Positions 36,190-45,186 of a DNA stretch of 64,000 nt are shown here, piece by piece. The stretch's first letter is position 1. The number at the start of each line of letters is the position of its first letter. Under the pieces are notes generated by a model. It had not been told where the DNA came from, did no database searches, and worked only from the letters and a program-made list of their open reading frames with translations. The stretch is from Nocardioides psychrotolerans (GTDB lineage Bacteria > Actinomycetota > Actinomycetes > Propionibacteriales > Nocardioidaceae): positions 396,623 through 460,622 of the forward strand of contig NZ_FOQG01000001.1 of assembly GCF_900113685.1 (NCBI RefSeq), read 5' to 3'. The translations under genes and the position numbers were made by a program.

Positions 36190-37569
36190 GTGACCTGGCT
36201 CCCCGCCCGGCTGCGCGCCCGGGACCGCCGCGCCGTGGACGCACTGCCGGTGCCGGACCACCTCACGGGCCTGCCGCGCCGCGGGCACCTGCTCGACGCG
36301 GGCCAGCGCCTGCTCGCCGCGGTGCACGACGACCCCGCGGACACCGGGGTCCTCGCCGTACTCGTCGTCGACGTGGACCACCTCAAGCAGGTCAACGATG
36401 CGCTCGGCCACGAGGCCGGCGACCGGGTGCTGGTCGAGGCCGCCCGGCGCCTGCGCGCCCTGCCGGGGCGACCGACGGTCGCGCGGCTCGGGGGCGACGA
36501 GTTCGGCGTGCTCCAGCGCTGCTCCGACCCCGCCACCGCGGAGTCGGTGGCTGCCCAGGCGCGGCGTGCGCTGGCCCGGCCGGTGCCGCTCGGCGACGGC
36601 GAGGTCCCGGGCGGGGCCTCGGTGGGCCTGGCGGTCAGCGGCCGCGACGGCACGACGCTGGTGGCCCTGCTGAGCGCCGCCGACCAGGCGATGTACTCCG
36701 ACAAGCGCCTCCGGCGCGGCCATCGCCGCACCGCGCCCCGCGCGGCCGTCGCCCCCGACCACGACCTCGCCGACGACCTGCGCCGCGCCCTCGACGACCC
36801 CCTGACCCGCGGGCTGCGGCTGCGGCTGCACCACCAGCCCCAGGTCGACGCCGGCGGCCGCATCGTCGGCTTCGAGGCGCTGCTGCGCTGGGCCCACCCG
36901 GGGCTGGGGCTGCTCGCCCCCGCCGACTTCCTGCCCCTCGCCGAGCGGGTCGGACTGCTCGGCGCCCTCGACGACGTCGCCCTGCACCAGGCGCTGCGCG
37001 ACCACCGGGTCCTCGACGCCCACTGCCCGGGCGTGCGGCAGTCGGTCAACCTCTCCGCCAGAAGCCTGCTTTCCCCCGACCTCGCCGGACGCCTCGCCGG
37101 GCTGCTCGACCTGACCGGCGTGCCGGGACACCGGCTGGTGCTCGAGGTCTCCGAGTCGGCCACGGGCCTGCCCGTCACCTCCAGCCGCCACGACGCCCTC
37201 GTCGCCGTCGGCTGCACCTTGAGCGTGCAGGAATTCGGCTCGGCCCACGCCTCGCTCACCTCGCTCAGCGACAACCCGCTGGTCCGCGAGGTCAAGCTGC
37301 CCCCGGCGCTGGTCGTCCGCGTCGGCCACGACGCCTCTGCGACCCGGCTGGCCCGCGGCCTGGTCAACGCCGCGCACGGGCTCGAGCTGCGTGTGGTCGC
37401 CGCCGGGGTCGAGACGTCGCTCGGGGCGCGCCGGCTCCTCGAGCTGGGCTGCGATGCGCTCCAGGGCTACGGCGTCGCGCCCCCGATGTCGCTGCTCGAG
37501 GTCACCGACTGGGTGGACTACTGGCAGCGCGTGCACCCCGAGCACCCCGCCTACGCCCTGCCTGCCTGA
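36190..37569 (+). CDS. GGDEF-EAL protein, EAL domain degenerate
   Basis: The 459-residue cytoplasmic protein has an intact GGDEF (residues 101-105 in RLGGDEFGVL) and a degenerate EAL domain. The EAL residues E229-A230-L231 are present, but the DDFGTG motif is QEFGSA (Q347-E348), the Lys-x-Asp is KLP (K369) and the AEGVE glutamate is Ala405. The RxxD I-site is absent. It should therefore make c-di-GMP, while its EAL domain cannot hydrolyse it and may only bind. GTG 36190 is 1 nt after the previous stop. Confidence 0.88.
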   Translation: MTWLPARLRARDRRAVDALPVPDHLTGLPRRGHLLDAGQRLLAAVHDDPADTGVLAVLVVDVDHLKQVNDALGHEAGDRVLVEAARRLRALPGRPTVARLGGDEFGVLQRCSDPATAESVAAQARRALARPVPLGDGEVPGGASVGLAVSGRDGTTLVALLSAADQAMYSDKRLRRGHRRTAPRAAVAPDHDLADDLRRALDDPLTRGLRLRLHHQPQVDAGGRIVGFEALLRWAHPGLGLLAPADFLPLAERVGLLGALDDVALHQALRDHRVLDAHCPGVRQSVNLSARSLLSPDLAGRLAGLLDLTGVPGHRLVLEVSESATGLPVTSSRHDALVAVGCTLSVQEFGSAHASLTSLSDNPLVREVKLPPALVVRVGHDASATRLARGLVNAAHGLELRVVAAGVETSLGARRLLELGCDALQGYGVAPPMSLLEVTDWVDYWQRVHPEHPAYALPA

Positions 37570-37582
37570 TCCTGCCTGGCCC

Positions 37583-37610
37583 TCCAGTCGGGCCCGCGCC
37601 GTGCCGATAC
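37583..37610 (+). promoter_or_regulatory. Candidate WhiG-type promoter of the prepilin peptidase gene
   Basis: TCCA (37583-37586), 16 nt, GCCGATAC (37603-37610). The -10 matches GCCGATAA at 7/8, the best in the set. It starts in the 13 bp after the previous gene's stop. Confidence 0.6.
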
Positions 37611-37659
37611 CTCCTGCGCCACGACCACGCCCGAGCGCGCACGACGACAGGAGCACCCG

Positions 37660-38481
37660 ATGACCGACCTCGTGACCCTCCCCCTGGTGGCCGGGATCGC
37701 CGGCGCCGTGGGACTGCTGGTGGGGTCCTTCGTCAACGTCGTCGTGCACCGGGTGCCCGCCGGCCTCTCGGTCGTCTCCCCCCGCTCGTCGTGCCCCGCC
37801 TGCGGCGGCCTCGTGCGCGAGCGCGACAACGTGCCGGTGCTGTCCTGGCTGCTGCTGCGCGGGCGCTGCCGCGACTGCGCGGTCCCGATCCCCGCGCGCT
37901 ACCCCCTCGTCGAGGCGGGCACGGCGCTGCTCTTCGCGCTCGTCGCCACCCGCGCCCCCGGCCTGCCCGAGGCGCTGGCGATCCTCGCCGTCACCGGTGC
38001 CGGCGTGGCGCTGGCCCTCATCGACCTCGAGCACGGCCGGCTGCCCTTCGCCGTGACCGGCTGGGCCGGCGGACTGGCGCTGCTCGCGCTCGGCTCCGGC
38101 TGGGCCTGGAGCGCTCGGACCGACGGCGCCCCCGCCGCCCTGGACGCGGCCTGGCCCGCGCTCGCCGGCGCCGCCACCTGGCTCGCCGTCTACGGGCTGA
38201 TCTGGCTGGCCACCTCCGGGCGCGGGATGGGCCTCGGCGACGTAGCCCTCGCCCCCGTGCTCGGCCTGGTCCTCGGCGCCGTCGGCACCGCCGAGCAGCT
38301 CACCGGCCTCGCGCTCGGCTTCCTCACCGGCGCGGTCGTCGGCGCGGTCCTGCTCACCGCGCGTCGCGCTGCTCGTCGTACGGCGATCCCCTTCGGGCCG
38401 TTCATGCTCCTCGGCGCCGCCCTCGGCCTGCTCGTGGGACCCGCGCTGGCCGAGACCTACCTGCGCGTGGTCGGGCTGTAA
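37660..38481 (+). CDS. pilD: Prepilin peptidase, A24 family
   Basis: The 273-residue integral membrane protease has the N-terminal GSFVNVVVHRVPAG, a CPAC...CRDC tetracysteine loop (methyltransferase side), and the two catalytic aspartates in ALIDLEHGRLP and GMGLGDVAL. It cleaves and N-methylates the five prepilin-type proteins encoded here. The first Asp motif has LEHGRLPF instead of LEHHRLPD, but the catalytic Asp is kept. ATG 37660 follows CAGGAG. Confidence 0.92.
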   Translation: MTDLVTLPLVAGIAGAVGLLVGSFVNVVVHRVPAGLSVVSPRSSCPACGGLVRERDNVPVLSWLLLRGRCRDCAVPIPARYPLVEAGTALLFALVATRAPGLPEALAILAVTGAGVALALIDLEHGRLPFAVTGWAGGLALLALGSGWAWSARTDGAPAALDAAWPALAGAATWLAVYGLIWLATSGRGMGLGDVALAPVLGLVLGAVGTAEQLTGLALGFLTGAVVGAVLLTARRAARRTAIPFGPFMLLGAALGLLVGPALAETYLRVVGL

Positions 38482-38559
38482 CACGCTGTCGTGGTGACAG
38501 CAGCGGCCGGGCCGCCGACCTAGGCTGTCCCGCACGGGCAGCGAGGCGAGGGAGGCACG

Positions 38560-39921
38560 GTGGCGGAGCGGTCGGTGACGGGCGCCCTGGGGCGCGTCCC
38601 GCAGCGGGTGCGGGCCTTCGTGGACCGCCGGCGCCGCTCCTACGTCGACCCGCTCACGTGCCTGGGCAACCGAGCGCTGCTCTTCGAGCGGGCCGGGGAC
38701 CTCGGCGCGGAGCCCGGGCTGCGGGCGCTGTTGCTGCTGGACCTCGACGGCTTCAAGCAGGTCAACGACACGCTGGGCCACGCCCAGGGCGACCTGGTCC
38801 TGCAGGAGGTCGCGCGCCGGGTCGCCGCGACCGCGGGGCCCGACGACCTCGCGGTGCGGCTCGGGGGCGACGAGTTCGCGGTCCTGACGGCGCCGCTGAC
38901 CGACCCAGCCGAGGGCGACCGGCGCGCCGAAGAGGTCGTCGCGGCGCTCGTGCCGCCGATCCGGCTCGACGGGCTCGACCTGACCGTGGGCTGCTCGCTC
39001 GGCCTGGCGCTGAGCGGGCGCGACGGCGAGGACCTCGCGCGGCTGCTGCGCGTCGCCGACCGGGCGATGTACGCCGCCAAGGCCTCGCGCACCCTCGCCG
39101 CCCCCACCCGCCCCGGCGCCTCGGCCTGGGTCAGCGAGACCCCCGACCCGGCACTGGCCACCGACCTCGCCCGGGCGCTGGAGCGCGGTGAGATGCTGGT
39201 GCACCACCAGCCGCAGGTCGACGCCGACGGGCGGATCGTGGGGTGCGAGGCGCTGCTGCGTTGGCAGCACCCCGGGCGCGGCCTGCTCACCCCCCGCGAC
39301 TTCCTCGCCACCGCGGAGAGCGCCGGGCTGCTGGACCACATCACGCTCGTGGCCGTGGAGCAGGCGCTCGCCGACCAGCCGCGCCTCGCCGAGGCGGCCG
39401 GCGGGCCGGTCTCCGTGAGCGTCAACGTCTCCGGCCGCGACCTGCTGGGCCGCGACTTCGTGCCCCACGTCCGCTCCCTGCTCGCCGGGCGCGGCGGCGT
39501 TGCCACCGCCGGCGGGCTGGTGCTGGAGATGTCCGAGCCGGCCCACCGCCCGGCCCCCGCCGTGGTCGAGGTCTTCGAGGAGCTCGCCGACCTCGGCGCG
39601 CGCATCTCCGTGCAGGACTTCGGGGCCGGCCCGTCCTCGCTGGCCGTCCTGGCCCACCACCCCGGCCTGGCCGAGGTGAAGGTCCACCCCCTGCTCGTAC
39701 GACGCCTCGCCGACCCCGACGTCAGCCGCTTCGTGGGGGCGATCGTCGCCGCGAGCCACGGGCTCGGGGTGCTCGTCGTCGCGGAGGGCGTCGAGGACGA
39801 GGCCACGGCCCGGCGCGCCCGCGACCTGGGCTGCGACCGGGTGCAGGGCTACTGGCTGGCGCCCCCGGCGCCGCTGGCCGCGACGGTCGCGTGGCTGGCC
39901 GCACGCCGCGCTCAGGTCTAG
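38560..39921 (+). CDS. GGDEF-EAL protein, EAL domain partly degenerate
   Basis: The 453-residue protein has intact GGDEF (residues 102-106) and an EAL domain (E230) with two ligand substitutions: VQDFGAG (Q352-D353 for DD) and KVH (K374, H376) where K-x-D is expected. E409 of AEGVE is retained. The RxxD I-site is absent (GPDD). Most likely a diguanylate cyclase with a c-di-GMP-binding or crippled EAL. It has an RBS (GAGGGAGG) 6 nt before the GTG and CTAGGCT (38520-38526) upstream, a housekeeping-type -10 different from the WhiG elements. Confidence 0.88.
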   Translation: MAERSVTGALGRVPQRVRAFVDRRRRSYVDPLTCLGNRALLFERAGDLGAEPGLRALLLLDLDGFKQVNDTLGHAQGDLVLQEVARRVAATAGPDDLAVRLGGDEFAVLTAPLTDPAEGDRRAEEVVAALVPPIRLDGLDLTVGCSLGLALSGRDGEDLARLLRVADRAMYAAKASRTLAAPTRPGASAWVSETPDPALATDLARALERGEMLVHHQPQVDADGRIVGCEALLRWQHPGRGLLTPRDFLATAESAGLLDHITLVAVEQALADQPRLAEAAGGPVSVSVNVSGRDLLGRDFVPHVRSLLAGRGGVATAGGLVLEMSEPAHRPAPAVVEVFEELADLGARISVQDFGAGPSSLAVLAHHPGLAEVKVHPLLVRRLADPDVSRFVGAIVAASHGLGVLVVAEGVEDEATARRARDLGCDRVQGYWLAPPAPLAATVAWLAARRAQV

Positions 39922-40039
39922 CCCGCTCGTCTAGACCGCTGGCCCTCTGTTTCAGCCACGGCAGTCCCACGAGCCCCATCTGTCACTAGGCTCCCTCGAC
40001 TGGAGGGGAGGGATACCTTCCACAGGACGGACCAGAGCG

Positions 40040-40513
40040 ATGGCGGGGACCCCACACCCGGCGACCAGCCCCCCGGTGCTCGTCGCGAGCGCCGACCCGG
40101 CACGCGCCGCCGCGCTCGCCACCGCGCTCGCGGCCGGCGGACTCGCCAACCCCGTGCGCACCGCCACCAGCGTGCGCGACGCCGTCGACCTGCTGCTCGG
40201 CATCCCCGGCCGCACGCGTGACCGGGTGCCGGTCGTCGTCGTGACCGACCACCGCTTCCCCGACGGCTCGGGCGTCGAGGTGCTGCGCGCCGCCCGCGGC
40301 CACCTCCAGCTGCGTCGCACGCCGGTGGTCGTCGTCGGCCACGACGCCACCGAGGCCGAGCTCGACGAGATGCACCGCCTGGGGGTCTCGGCCTACCTCA
40401 ACGTGGGCGTCGCCGCCGTCGCGCTGCTCGACGTCGTACGACGCCTCCCCCTGCCCTGGAGCCTCGCGCCGGCCCCCGCCGTCGGCGCCCACGTGCCGGG
40501 GGGCCTGCGATGA
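40040..40513 (+). CDS. Receiver-domain-like protein lacking conserved Lys and Thr
   Basis: The 157-residue protein is a single receiver-like domain: VLVASADPARAAALATALAAGG, VVVVTDHRFPDGSGVEVLRAARG with a candidate phospho-Asp, and RLGVSAYLNVGVAAVALL. The invariant Lys before the last strand is Asn (AYLN), and the Thr/Ser position is Gly (VVVVGHD), so phosphorylation signalling is doubtful. No output domain. It overlaps the EAL phosphodiesterase gene by 4 bp, so it may be a regulator or partner of that enzyme. Confidence 0.7.
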   Translation: MAGTPHPATSPPVLVASADPARAAALATALAAGGLANPVRTATSVRDAVDLLLGIPGRTRDRVPVVVVTDHRFPDGSGVEVLRAARGHLQLRRTPVVVVGHDATEAELDEMHRLGVSAYLNVGVAAVALLDVVRRLPLPWSLAPAPAVGAHVPGGLR

Positions 40514-41805
40514 CCCCCACGACCGCCTCGAGCCTGACCGGCACCATCGAGGAACTCCGCGACCGGGCCGTGGCCGAGGGCCGCCAGCTGCTGCTGGTCG
40601 CCGCCTCGCTCTCCAACGGCCCCGACATCGCCGACGTCTACGGCGTGCGCAGCCTCGACGACTCCACGGCCGAGGTCGTGCGCCGGGCCCAGGAGCACGC
40701 CACCGTGCCGTGCCACCTGCTGAGGGTCTCCCGGCTCGGCGGCTTCCTCGCCGCCGCCGTGGTCGACCGCGACCGTTCGGTCTCCCAGCTCGACCTGCTC
40801 GTGGCCGACATGCGCGAGATGCTCGAGGTGCGCGGCGAGCGGGTCTGGCCGATCGTGACCGTCGCCGTGCGTGCCTGCCACGACGACGAGGACGTGTGGG
40901 ACGCCGTGCGCGACGCCCGCAGCACCCTCGTGATCGCCCAGCGCGACACCCCGGGCGGCACGAGCTGGCACCACGACTCCGACGAGGGCCTCGGCTCGGG
41001 CCTGGGCCTGACCCTGGTGCGCGACCTCGCCGTCGCCCTCACCGAGCAGCCCGACGAGCTCCACCTCGCCTACCAGCCCGTCGTCGACCTGCGTCGCGGC
41101 ACGACCACCGGCGCCGAGGCCCTGCTGCGCTGGCAGCACCCCACCCGGGGCGCGGTCGGCCCGCTGGTCGCCGTGGAGGCCGCCGAGCGCACCGGCCTGA
41201 TCCACCCGTTGGGTCGCCTCGTGCTCGACCGCGCCGTGGCCCAGCTCGCTGCGTGGCGCGGCCGCGTCGTGCCGGGCTTCCGGATGCACGTCAACGTCTC
41301 CCCGATCGAGCTGCGCGAGGCGTCGTACGCCGACGGCATGGCCGCCGTGCTCGACCGCTGGGACGTGCCCGCACCCCAGCTCCTGCTGGAGATCACTGAA
41401 ACCGCGCTGCTCGCCGACGACCCGCGCGTGCTGCGCACGATCACGGCGCTCCACGAGCTCGGGGTCGGACTCGGCATCGACGACTTCGGCACCGGCTACT
41501 CCTCGATCCGGCACTTGCACCGGCTGCCGATCGACACCGTCAAGGTCGACCGCTCGCTGGTCTCCGGCATCGCGACGTCACCGGCCGACTTCGCGCTGAC
41601 CCGCGCGGTCCTCGGCCTGCTCACCACCATCGGCGCCACCGTGGTCGCCGAGGGCATCGAGGACGCGCAGCAGCAGGCGCACCTGCTGGCGATGGGCTGC
41701 ACGCTCGGACAGGGCTACCACCTGGGTCGGCCCGTCACCGCCGACGCGCTGTTCGCAGGCTCCTCCTGGTCGCGCGCCCGCGCGACCGGGATGCTCGGCG
41801 CCTGA
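40510..41805 (+). CDS. c-di-GMP phosphodiesterase with degenerate GGDEF
   Basis: The 431-residue protein keeps every EAL catalytic residue: E203 (AEALLRW), N262, E294 (EITET), D324-D325 (IDDFGTGYSS), K345 and D347 (VKVDRS), and E381 (AEGIED). Its N-terminal domain ends in RLGGFLAAAV where GGDEF would be, so the cyclase is dead and may sense GTP. It should hydrolyse c-di-GMP to pGpG, opposing the two cyclases upstream. ATG overlaps the receiver-like gene by 4 bp; a convergent terminator follows. Confidence 0.9.
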   Translation: MTPTTASSLTGTIEELRDRAVAEGRQLLLVAASLSNGPDIADVYGVRSLDDSTAEVVRRAQEHATVPCHLLRVSRLGGFLAAAVVDRDRSVSQLDLLVADMREMLEVRGERVWPIVTVAVRACHDDEDVWDAVRDARSTLVIAQRDTPGGTSWHHDSDEGLGSGLGLTLVRDLAVALTEQPDELHLAYQPVVDLRRGTTTGAEALLRWQHPTRGAVGPLVAVEAAERTGLIHPLGRLVLDRAVAQLAAWRGRVVPGFRMHVNVSPIELREASYADGMAAVLDRWDVPAPQLLLEITETALLADDPRVLRTITALHELGVGLGIDDFGTGYSSIRHLHRLPIDTVKVDRSLVSGIATSPADFALTRAVLGLLTTIGATVVAEGIEDAQQQAHLLAMGCTLGQGYHLGRPVTADALFAGSSWSRARATGMLGA

Positions 41806-41826
41806 CCGTCCTCGCCCGAGCCGGCA

Positions 41827-41870
41827 ACGTCATACGGACCGAGGAGTCGCCTCCACGATCCGCATGACGT
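41827..41870. terminator. Bidirectional hairpin between the phosphodiesterase gene and the YbjN-like gene
   Basis: ACGTCATACGGA (41827-41838) pairs with TCCGCATGACGT (41859-41870) with one mismatch; a GAGG/CCTC pair extends inward. It sits between two convergent genes and closes the pilus island. Confidence 0.65.
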
Positions 41871-41876
41871 CCCGCG

Positions 41877-42374
41877 TCAGTTGGGCGAGGGGTCGGCGCC
41901 CGACTCCAGCCACCCGCGGAAGGCCTCGAGGTTGGCCGTGGGCTCGCCGCGCAGCTTGCGCCACTCCCACTCCTTGCGGATCGAGGTGGCGAAGCCGAGC
42001 TCGAGGATCTGGTTGAACGAGTCGTCGGCGTAGGACAGCACCGAGCCGATGACCCGGTCGAGCTCCTCGTCGGTGATCGCCGAGAGCGGGAGCCGGCCGT
42101 CGAGGTAGATGTCACCGAGCTGGTCGACGGCGAACGCCACGCCGTAGAGGCGCAGGTTGCGCTCCAGGAGCCAGCGGTAGACCCGCTCGTGGTTCTCGTC
42201 GGGCTTGCGGCACACGAAGGCGTGGATCCCGAGGGCGTGCGCGCCCACGTCGAGGCGGACCGCGATCTGGAGCTTCTTCTCGCCCGGCAGGGACACCGAG
42301 AAGACCCCGGGGTTCAACTCGTCGAACTCGATCTCGTTGGCGGTCAGGTAGTCACGGACGACGTCAGCGCTCAC
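41877..42374 (-). CDS. YbjN-domain protein
   Basis: The 165-residue protein has the YbjN/type III chaperone-like fold: [79 protein letters not shown]. Members next to mshA are conserved in actinobacteria but of unknown function. The GTG overlaps the mshA stop by 4 bp, so the two are co-translated. Confidence 0.85.
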   Translation of the reverse strand: MSADVVRDYLTANEIEFDELNPGVFSVSLPGEKKLQIAVRLDVGAHALGIHAFVCRKPDENHERVYRWLLERNLRLYGVAFAVDQLGDIYLDGRLPLSAITDEELDRVIGSVLSYADDSFNQILELGFATSIRKEWEWRKLRGEPTANLEAFRGWLESGADPSPN

Positions 42375-43630
42375 GCCACCGACTCTCGCATGGCGCTCCT
42401 AGCGCGGGCGTAGACGTCGAGCGTCTGGGCCGCGGTCGCCTCCCAGGAGAACTGCCGCGCCTGGGCCCGCGCACCATCGCGCAACCGGGCCAGGAGGGCG
42501 GGGTCACCGAGCACCCGACCGAGTGCGCGGGCCCACTCGTCGGCGTCGTGACCCTCGACGAGCAGACCGCTGTGTCCGTCGCGTACGACGGTCGTGAGGC
42601 CGCCGACCGCGGCCGCCACGACGGGGGTCCCCGCCGCCTGGGCCTCGGCCGCGACGAGCCCGAAGGACTCGTTGTAGGACGGGACGGCGACCAGCGTCGC
42701 GGCGGCGTACCACCGCGACAGGTCGGCCTGGGAGACCGGCGGCACGAAGCGCACCACGTCATCGATGCCGAGCTCGCGGGCCAGCGACGCGAGCGACTCG
42801 GGACGGTCCAGCCCGCTGCCCGAAGGACCACCGACCACGGGCACCACGATCCGCGAGCGCAGACCGGGGTCGCCGGCCAGGAGAGCGGCGACCGCGCGCA
42901 GCAGCACGTCGGGGGCCTTCAGAGGCTGGATCCGGCCGGCGAAGAGCAGCACGTGGGCGTCGCGGGGCAGGCCGAGCTCGGTGCGCACCGTGTCGCGGTC
43001 GACCGGGCGGAAGACCGAGAGGTCGACGCCGGGGTGCACGACCTCGACGCGGCCGGGGTCGGCGTCGTAGAGGTTGATCAGCTGCTTGGCCTCGAGGTCG
43101 GTGTTGGCGATGAGCATGTCGGCCGACTCGACGACCTGCTCCTCGCCGATGATCCGCGCAGTGGGCTCGGGGGTGTCACCGAGGGCGAGCGCGGCGTTCT
43201 TGACCTTGGCCATGGTGTGCATGGAGTGGACCAGCGGCACGCCCCAGCGATCGCGCGCGAGGGCGCCGACCTGGCCGGAGAGCCAGTAGTGGGAGTGCAC
43301 GGCGTCGTAGTGCCCCAGCGGCTGGGCCGCCTCGGCGCGGAGCACCTCGCGGGCGAAGACGCACAGCTGGCCCGGCAGCTCGTCCTTGGTCAGGCCCTCG
43401 AACGGACCCGCGTGGACGTGACGGACGTTGACCCCGTCGCAGGCCGAGACGACCGGCGGCAGGCCGGAGCTGGTGGCGCGCGTGAAGATGTCGACCTCGA
43501 TGCCCTGGCGGGCCAGTCGCTTGGCGAGCTCGATGACGTAGACGTTCATGCCGCCCGCGTCGCCGATGCCGGGCTGGTCCAGCGGCGAGGTGTGCAGGCT
43601 GATCATGGCCAGACGCCGGATCGGCTGCAT
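42371..43630 (-). CDS. mshA: D-inositol-3-phosphate glycosyltransferase (mycothiol)
   Basis: MshA joins UDP-GlcNAc to 1L-myo-inositol-1-phosphate, the first step of mycothiol biosynthesis, the main low-molecular-weight thiol of actinobacteria. The 419-residue GT-B protein shows [49 protein letters not shown] and the C-terminal [31 protein letters not shown] 43630 follows AAGGAG; an earlier start at 43681 adds an atypical MRWRRHC leader. Confidence 0.95.
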   Translation of the reverse strand: MQPIRRLAMISLHTSPLDQPGIGDAGGMNVYVIELAKRLARQGIEVDIFTRATSSGLPPVVSACDGVNVRHVHAGPFEGLTKDELPGQLCVFAREVLRAEAAQPLGHYDAVHSHYWLSGQVGALARDRWGVPLVHSMHTMAKVKNAALALGDTPEPTARIIGEEQVVESADMLIANTDLEAKQLINLYDADPGRVEVVHPGVDLSVFRPVDRDTVRTELGLPRDAHVLLFAGRIQPLKAPDVLLRAVAALLAGDPGLRSRIVVPVVGGPSGSGLDRPESLASLARELGIDDVVRFVPPVSQADLSRWYAAATLVAVPSYNESFGLVAAEAQAAGTPVVAAAVGGLTTVVRDGHSGLLVEGHDADEWARALGRVLGDPALLARLRDGARAQARQFSWEATAAQTLDVYARARSAMRESVA

Positions 43631-43738
43631 GTCACTCCTTCGTTCGCACGTGTCGGGGACGCAGTGCCTCCGCCAACGCAACCACGGCCGTGGCCTGCTG
43701 ATTCCCGCTGTCCCATCCGGCGGTCGGTGCTTGACGAG

Positions 43739-44086
43739 TCAGGCGGAGTGCGAGCCCACCGGGTGCCGCTGCCCGCGGGAGCGGACCAGGCCCACGACGC
43801 AGACCACGGCCACCGTGACCCCCGCCACCGCGTCGACAACGCGACCCTCACCCTCACCACCGACGACCTCCACGACCGACCAGCCGAGCACCGGGAGCGC
43901 CACTGCGACGATCACCCGCAACCACGTGGCGCTGGTGCTGACCAGGCCGGACCCCAGCCCGGCGAGCGCGAGGGCGAGCAGCACGAGCCCCGGCCAGCGG
44001 AGCTCGTCCACACCGGCTGCGGCGCGGACCAGCCAGCAGAGTCCGCCCGCGACACCGGCGACGCGGGCGAGGAGGGTCGGGGGCAC
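43739..44086 (-). CDS. Small membrane protein, unknown
   Basis: The 115-residue product has four predicted helices (ARVAGVAGGLCWLVRAA, WPGLVLLALALAGLG, WLRVIVAVALPVLGW, AVAGVTVAVVCVVGL) separated by short loops. It begins with a GTG at 44086; a longer frame to 44569 runs antisense to the SDR gene. No family recognised. It is 108 bp upstream of mshA on the same strand. Confidence 0.55.
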   Translation of the reverse strand: MPPTLLARVAGVAGGLCWLVRAAAGVDELRWPGLVLLALALAGLGSGLVSTSATWLRVIVAVALPVLGWSVVEVVGGEGEGRVVDAVAGVTVAVVCVVGLVRSRGQRHPVGSHSA

Positions 44087-44120
44087 GGGGGGAGTCTGCC
44101 ACCGGTGTGGCCCAGCCAAC

Positions 44121-44170
44121 GAGACCTGTCGGCGAGACCTGTCAGGGAGACCCATCAGGAGACCCGTCAG
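44121..44170 (+). repeat. Four tandem 12-13 bp repeats upstream of the SDR gene
   Basis: Four head-to-tail copies of GAGACC[TC][GA]TC[GA]G begin at 44121, 44134, 44147 and 44159. The last copy runs into the RBS region of the SDR start. They could be operator sites or simple slippage. Confidence 0.7.
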
Positions 44171-44180
44171 GATGGCCCGC

Positions 44181-44939
44181 ATGAGCACCTCACGCACCGC
44201 CGTCGTCACCGGGGCCAGCAGCGGCATCGGCGCCGCCACCGCACGCACGCTGGCCGCCCAGGGCTTCCACGTCTTCTGCGCCGCTCGCCGCGTCGACCGG
44301 ATCGAGGCCCTCGCCGCCGAGATCGGGGGCACGGCGGTCGTGTGCGACGTCACCGACGCCGACTCGGTCGCCGGGCTGGCCGCCCGCGTCGGCGAGCGGC
44401 TCGACGTACTGGTGAACAACGCGGGGGGCGCGTTCGGCGCCTCCCCCGTCGCCCAGGCCGATAGCGACGAGTGGCGCCAGATGTTCGAGGTCAACGTGAT
44501 CGGCCTGATGCAGGTAACCCGGGCGCTGCTGCCCGCCCTCGTGGCGTCGGGCGCGGGCGTGATCCTCAACGTCGGCTCGACCGCCGGCCGGGTCGCCTAC
44601 GAGGGCGGCGCCGGCTACACCGCAGCCAAGCACGGCACCCAGGTCGTCACCGAGACGCTGCGCCTGGAGCTGTGGGACCAACCCGTGCGGGTCTGCGAGA
44701 TCGCGCCGGGGATGGTGCGCACGGACGAGTTCGCCCTGGTGCGCTTCGAGGGTGACCAGGAGAAGGCGGAGGCCGTCTATGCCGGCGTCGCCGAGCCGTT
44801 GACCGCCGAGGACGTGGCGGACGCGATCGGCTGGATGGTGACCCGTCCGGCCCACGTCAACGTCGACGAGCTGGTGATCCGGCCGCGCGCACAGGCCGCT
44901 CAGCACAAGGTGCACCGGGTGCTTCCGGACGTCCACTGA
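44181..44939 (+). CDS. Short-chain dehydrogenase/reductase (clavaldehyde/serine dehydrogenase-like)
   Basis: The 252-residue SDR has TGASSGIGAATA (cofactor loop), CDVTDA, NNAGGAFG and the catalytic tetrad with S-x12-Y-x3-K in NVGSTAGRVAYEGGAGYTAAKHG. The C-terminal VRTDEFALVRFEGDQEKAEAVYAG resembles YdfG-type 3-hydroxy acid/serine dehydrogenases. An NADP preference is suggested by ARR after beta-2. ATG 44181 follows AGGATGG; an in-frame ATG 9 nt earlier is possible. Confidence 0.9.
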   Translation: MSTSRTAVVTGASSGIGAATARTLAAQGFHVFCAARRVDRIEALAAEIGGTAVVCDVTDADSVAGLAARVGERLDVLVNNAGGAFGASPVAQADSDEWRQMFEVNVIGLMQVTRALLPALVASGAGVILNVGSTAGRVAYEGGAGYTAAKHGTQVVTETLRLELWDQPVRVCEIAPGMVRTDEFALVRFEGDQEKAEAVYAGVAEPLTAEDVADAIGWMVTRPAHVNVDELVIRPRAQAAQHKVHRVLPDVH

Positions 44940-45105
44940 TTTGTTACCGAACCCTGGGCGTCGGGTGGACCTGACGTGGGCCTGGCGTGGTGAGCGCGGG
45001 CCTAACGTGGTGTTGTCCGCCGGATCAAGAGGGAGTCGGCGGAACATGGGTGGGGCGCCGAGGGTCTGGGGGGACCGCGGAGCCCGTGCCCGATGATCAG
45101 GAGTT

Positions 45106-45146
45106 GACCCGCTCGTCGCGTCGGGAGCCGCGTCCACGAGCGGGTC
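45106..45146. terminator. Inverted repeat between the SDR and racemase genes
   Basis: GACCCGCTCGT (45106-45116) and ACGAGCGGGTC (45136-45146) form an 11-bp stem with a 19-nt loop. The 247-bp gap around it holds no other gene; it includes two GTGG-rich repeats near 44975-45013. It may end the SDR transcript or act in the racemase leader. Confidence 0.5.
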
Positions 45147-45186
45147 CTTCTGCGTCCGGGTGCTCCCGAGTGGCAGACTGCGGTCC

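Noticed and set aside
38490..38545. WhiG-like element upstream of the second GGDEF gene
   Set aside because: The GCCGACCT octamer has no TCAA-like element at the right distance; CTAGGCT fits a housekeeping -10 better.
35833..39759. 1308-codon open frame on the minus strand
   Set aside because: It runs antisense to two GGDEF-EAL genes and pilD. Composition is a shadow of the codon bias and no motif is found.
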